DNA from: Histophilus somni
Lineage (GTDB): Bacteria > Pseudomonadota > Gammaproteobacteria > Enterobacterales > Pasteurellaceae
NCBI RefSeq assembly: GCF_014202395.1
Contig: NZ_JACHGQ010000014.1
Location: 1-57,444 of the forward strand
DNA: 57,444 nt
Direction: 5' to 3'
Part shown: positions 55,430 through 57,444 of the stretch, piece after piece
Position numbering within the stretch: the first letter of the stretch is position 1
Layout of the letters: the number at the start of each line of letters is the position of its first letter
Made by a program: the position numbers and the translations under genes
Notes under the pieces: generated by a model
The model's database searches: none
Seen by the model: the letters and a program-made list of their open reading frames with translations, nothing else
Told to the model about the DNA's origin: nothing

Positions 55430-56141
55430 TGATAATTTTTTCGACAATATCAATAATGGGCAACAACCCCAATCCAAACACATCAAAGAACGCATGTGCT
55501 AACGTAAACGGTAATAAATTTTTGATTTTAGAGCGAAGTATTAGCAACACGATACCGAATAACAATACGTTTACTGCATAAAACATACCTTGATAGGTAT
55601 GAAACAAAAAACGGATGACTAAGCTGAACACAATCGCATAAGGCAAGGCTTTTTTATTTACTGCAAATATCAAGCCGAGAAAAAAGACTTCTTCAAAAAA
55701 ACCGTTGAGCAATGAAAAGAGGACGAGGTAAAAAGATAAGGTCGATGTTGTATCTGTAGGTGCAACCTCAGCCGAAGTGAGATATGCACCGGCATCTTGA
55801 AAGGGAGCTGCCAAATAGAAATAAAGTTCGCTGAGACTACCGGCAATCAAAATTATCCCTGCGGTCAGCACAATCGCTTTAGCGTTAAAAGAAAAGGTAA
55901 GCTGCGTAAAATCAAAGCGTCTTAGCTTTAAATACACCGCAGCAATCGCTAATGAGATAAGTTCTATCAAAATTGCCCAAATATTATCCTGATCCGTAAA
56001 TGTCAACGTGTCTGTAATTGCGACCGCACCTTCTTGCAATAAGAAAAATTGCGACAGAGAAGTATAAATCGGCATGCCAAAAAAGATCACTGTAACGATC
56101 AACATATCGACTATATTCATCGATTGAGTAGTTTGCTTCAT
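55425..56141 (-). CDS. CPBP-family intramembrane protease (Abi/CAAX-like)
   Basis: Membrane protein with about seven to eight hydrophobic helices. CPBP motif 1 is FEEVFFLGLIF near residue 145: the Glu pair is present but the usual Arg four residues on (EExxxR) is not. Motif 2 (FLFHTYQG) and motif 3 (LAHAFFDVFG, HxxxD) are intact. 238 residues. AAGGA lies upstream of the ATG at 56141. Bacterial members cleave or modify membrane proteins, often for bacteriocin immunity; the role here is unknown. Confidence 0.82.
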   Translation of the reverse strand: MKQTTQSMNIVDMLIVTVIFFGMPIYTSLSQFFLLQEGAVAITDTLTFTDQDNIWAILIELISLAIAAVYLKLRRFDFTQLTFSFNAKAIVLTAGIILIAGSLSELYFYLAAPFQDAGAYLTSAEVAPTDTTSTLSFYLVLFSLLNGFFEEVFFLGLIFAVNKKALPYAIVFSLVIRFLFHTYQGMFYAVNVLLFGIVLLILRSKIKNLLPFTLAHAFFDVFGLGLLPIIDIVEKIIK

Positions 56142-56298
56142 AAAATATCCTTGCGTTCTATCTAAATAAAACCCATATTATACGGAAGAATAGCGACTTA
56201 ATATATCGATTTATTCTTACTCCAAAAGAAAAATTTACATTCATACTCTGCCAACTTATAATAAAGACTTTCTTACTCCACTAAACTTTGGCAATCAT

Positions 56299-57087
56299 AT
56301 GAAAAAAATCTTTTTATTCTTCTCTCTTATGACAACTGTTCTATTGGCAGCTTGTCAGGAACAAGACGTTCCAACTTTACAAGTCAAGAAAAATGTTATC
56401 TTTGATCAAGTAAAAACCGTAAATTACCCGCATTCCGATGAATATACTACTGACAATGCACAAATTGAAGTTCGTGGTGAGTTATCCGAAACCGGTATAA
56501 AATGGCTTGATCAGTTATTGCTCAAACATGCTTATACCTTAGTGGGCGGTGAAGATAGCATGAAAAAAGATACGCCGACAAAACAAGATCTTGTACAAAA
56601 ATTTCAACAAATTCATGATGAATTCGTTCAAAGTGCAAAAGAAGACCGTGTATTAGGTGCATCATTCCATCTAACGTCAAATTATCTAGGGCAACGCAAT
56701 AATATCATTACGTTCAGCAACGATATTGATACTTATACCGGTGGTGCTCACGGCATAAATGTAACCCTATATCAGAATATTGATAGTCATAAAAAGAAAA
56801 TACTTGAAGTAAACGACATCATTCAGCAAGACCAACAAACCAAGCTGAAAGAAGTACTTTGGAGCTTTTATACCAATCTAATGCAAGAAGCGAATGATGA
56901 CTATATTGGTATGATCACAAAAGAAGATTTCAACATTTCAGAACAATTTTACTTCAATAATGAAGGAATAAACTTTGTTTATCCGCCCTATGCACTTCGG
57001 GCTTATGCTTATGGCAATGTCGTATTAACTGCTTATTGGCATGAAATAGAAGATATTATCAATCCTGAATATAATTGGAAAAAATAG
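56299..57087 (+). CDS. Lipoprotein with DUF3298/RsiV-like domain
   Basis: Signal peptide and lipobox LLAAC, lipidated Cys at residue 19. The mature part has a DUF4163/DUF3298-type fold: NVIFDQVKTVNYP early, then the signature YTGGAHGINVTLYQNID near residue 150 and VYPPYALRAYAYG near the end, which is the conserved YxxYxxxxY-like close. 262 residues. RsiV-family members bind lysozyme in Firmicutes, but Gram-negative homologues have no fixed role. Own terminator. Confidence 0.85.
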   Translation: MKKIFLFFSLMTTVLLAACQEQDVPTLQVKKNVIFDQVKTVNYPHSDEYTTDNAQIEVRGELSETGIKWLDQLLLKHAYTLVGGEDSMKKDTPTKQDLVQKFQQIHDEFVQSAKEDRVLGASFHLTSNYLGQRNNIITFSNDIDTYTGGAHGINVTLYQNIDSHKKKILEVNDIIQQDQQTKLKEVLWSFYTNLMQEANDDYIGMITKEDFNISEQFYFNNEGINFVYPPYALRAYAYGNVVLTAYWHEIEDIINPEYNWKK

Positions 57088-57143
57088 TATTCCTGCCAAT
57101 TGGCTTATACAACAATTGCAGAAGCCACTCTCTAAAAACAGCC

Positions 57144-57181
57144 AATCCCTATTGAAGTCTCACCCAATAGGGATTTTTGTT
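57144..57181 (+). terminator. Terminator of the DUF3298 lipoprotein gene
   Basis: ATCCCTATTG / CAATAGGGAT with a 10-base loop and T5 tail. Confidence 0.85.
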
Positions 57182-57356
57182 GTACCATAAAAAGTGCGGT
57201 CATTTTCATTAAATTTCGCTTTGACATCAAACAACGTAATTAAAAATCACCCTCTGAATTAGAATAAAAACGTAAGAAAATTGTTTTTTCCATAAAAATT
57301 TTGAGATAGAATAATCCGGATTTTTACTTGACAAACAAAAATAGAATAGAAAAATG

Positions 57357-57444
57357 ACAGCCTACAGCCTACAGCCTACAGCCTACAGCCTACAGCCTAC
57401 AGCCTACAGCCTACAGCCTACAGCCTACAGCCTACAGCCTACAG
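57357..57444 (+). repeat. Second heptanucleotide repeat array (ACAGCCT) x12+, cut by window end
   Basis: Twelve exact copies plus four bases of a thirteenth, running off the window. The flank matches the first array: TTTTTACTTGACAAA, an A-rich stretch with ATAGAA, then ATG touching the first unit. By analogy another trimeric autotransporter gene should start ~270 bp further right (inference). The rest of 57182-57356 holds one uptake signal and this promoter-like region. Confidence 0.95.

Noticed and set aside
1-57444. tRNA, rRNA or insertion sequences
   Set aside because: No cloverleaf, rRNA motif, transposase or terminal inverted repeats were seen on reading both strands, though a small RNA could be missed by eye.

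Overview
The window is from a member of the Pasteurellaceae. The 9-base DNA uptake signal AAGTGCGGT, or its complement, occurs roughly fifty times by eye (about one per 1.1 kb, against fewer than one expected by chance). It lies inside genes and as inverted pairs in terminators. This is the Haemophilus influenzae type of uptake signal (Haemophilus, Aggregatibacter, Pasteurella, Avibacterium, Histophilus and relatives). Most gene blocks follow H. influenzae order as I recall it: ftsK-lrp-radA-CYTH and DUF47-pitA-SH3-cca; rlmN-pilF; dnaX-apt; lpxM-TSUP-mepA-aroC-mscK-menE-seqA; fldA-fur; thrABC-yggS. The species cannot be named from the sequence alone.

Layout. 1-2.3 kb: the 3' part of a trimeric autotransporter adhesin. 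2.3-15.5 kb: housekeeping genes (DNA translocase, Lrp, RadA, triphosphatase, phosphate uptake, CCA-adding enzyme, DnaK/DnaJ behind a sigma-32 type promoter). 15.5-16.6 kb: a small accessory islet with an XRE repressor divergent from two tiny genes, one a 48-residue zinc-ribbon protein, sharing an operator/promoter. 17.0-19.3 kb: nrdA behind tandem NrdR boxes, without nrdB next to it. 19.4-33.0 kb: a long leftward block of pilF, rlmN, dnaX, apt, lpxM and the seqA-menE-mscK-aroC-mepA-TSUP run. 33.1-35.4 kb: an esterase and fldA-fur. 35.5-40.4 kb: thrABC behind an attenuator with a Thr/Ile-rich leader peptide. 40.5-42.6 kb: yggS and xseA. 43.2-47.9 kb: a complete 1575-residue trimeric autotransporter. 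48.3-57.1 kb: a repeat-rich lipoprotein, glnE, modBA (no modC), an OmpP1/FadL porin, a CPBP membrane protease and a DUF3298-type lipoprotein.

The most interesting signal is a pair of heptanucleotide (ACAGCCT) arrays in matching sequence contexts: 11 copies upstream of the complete adhesin, and at least 12 running off the right edge. With the adhesin 3' end at the left edge they suggest a dispersed family of adhesins, at least some of them phase- or level-variable through repeat-number change. The two visible adhesins share almost identical 3' DNA, which suggests gene conversion or recent duplication. Other notable signals are a ten-A run in dnaX with stops close behind in both alternative frames (a likely gamma-subunit switch), the NrdR box pair spaced 31 bp, the thr leader peptide, a ModE-like operator upstream of modA, and several short gene remnants.
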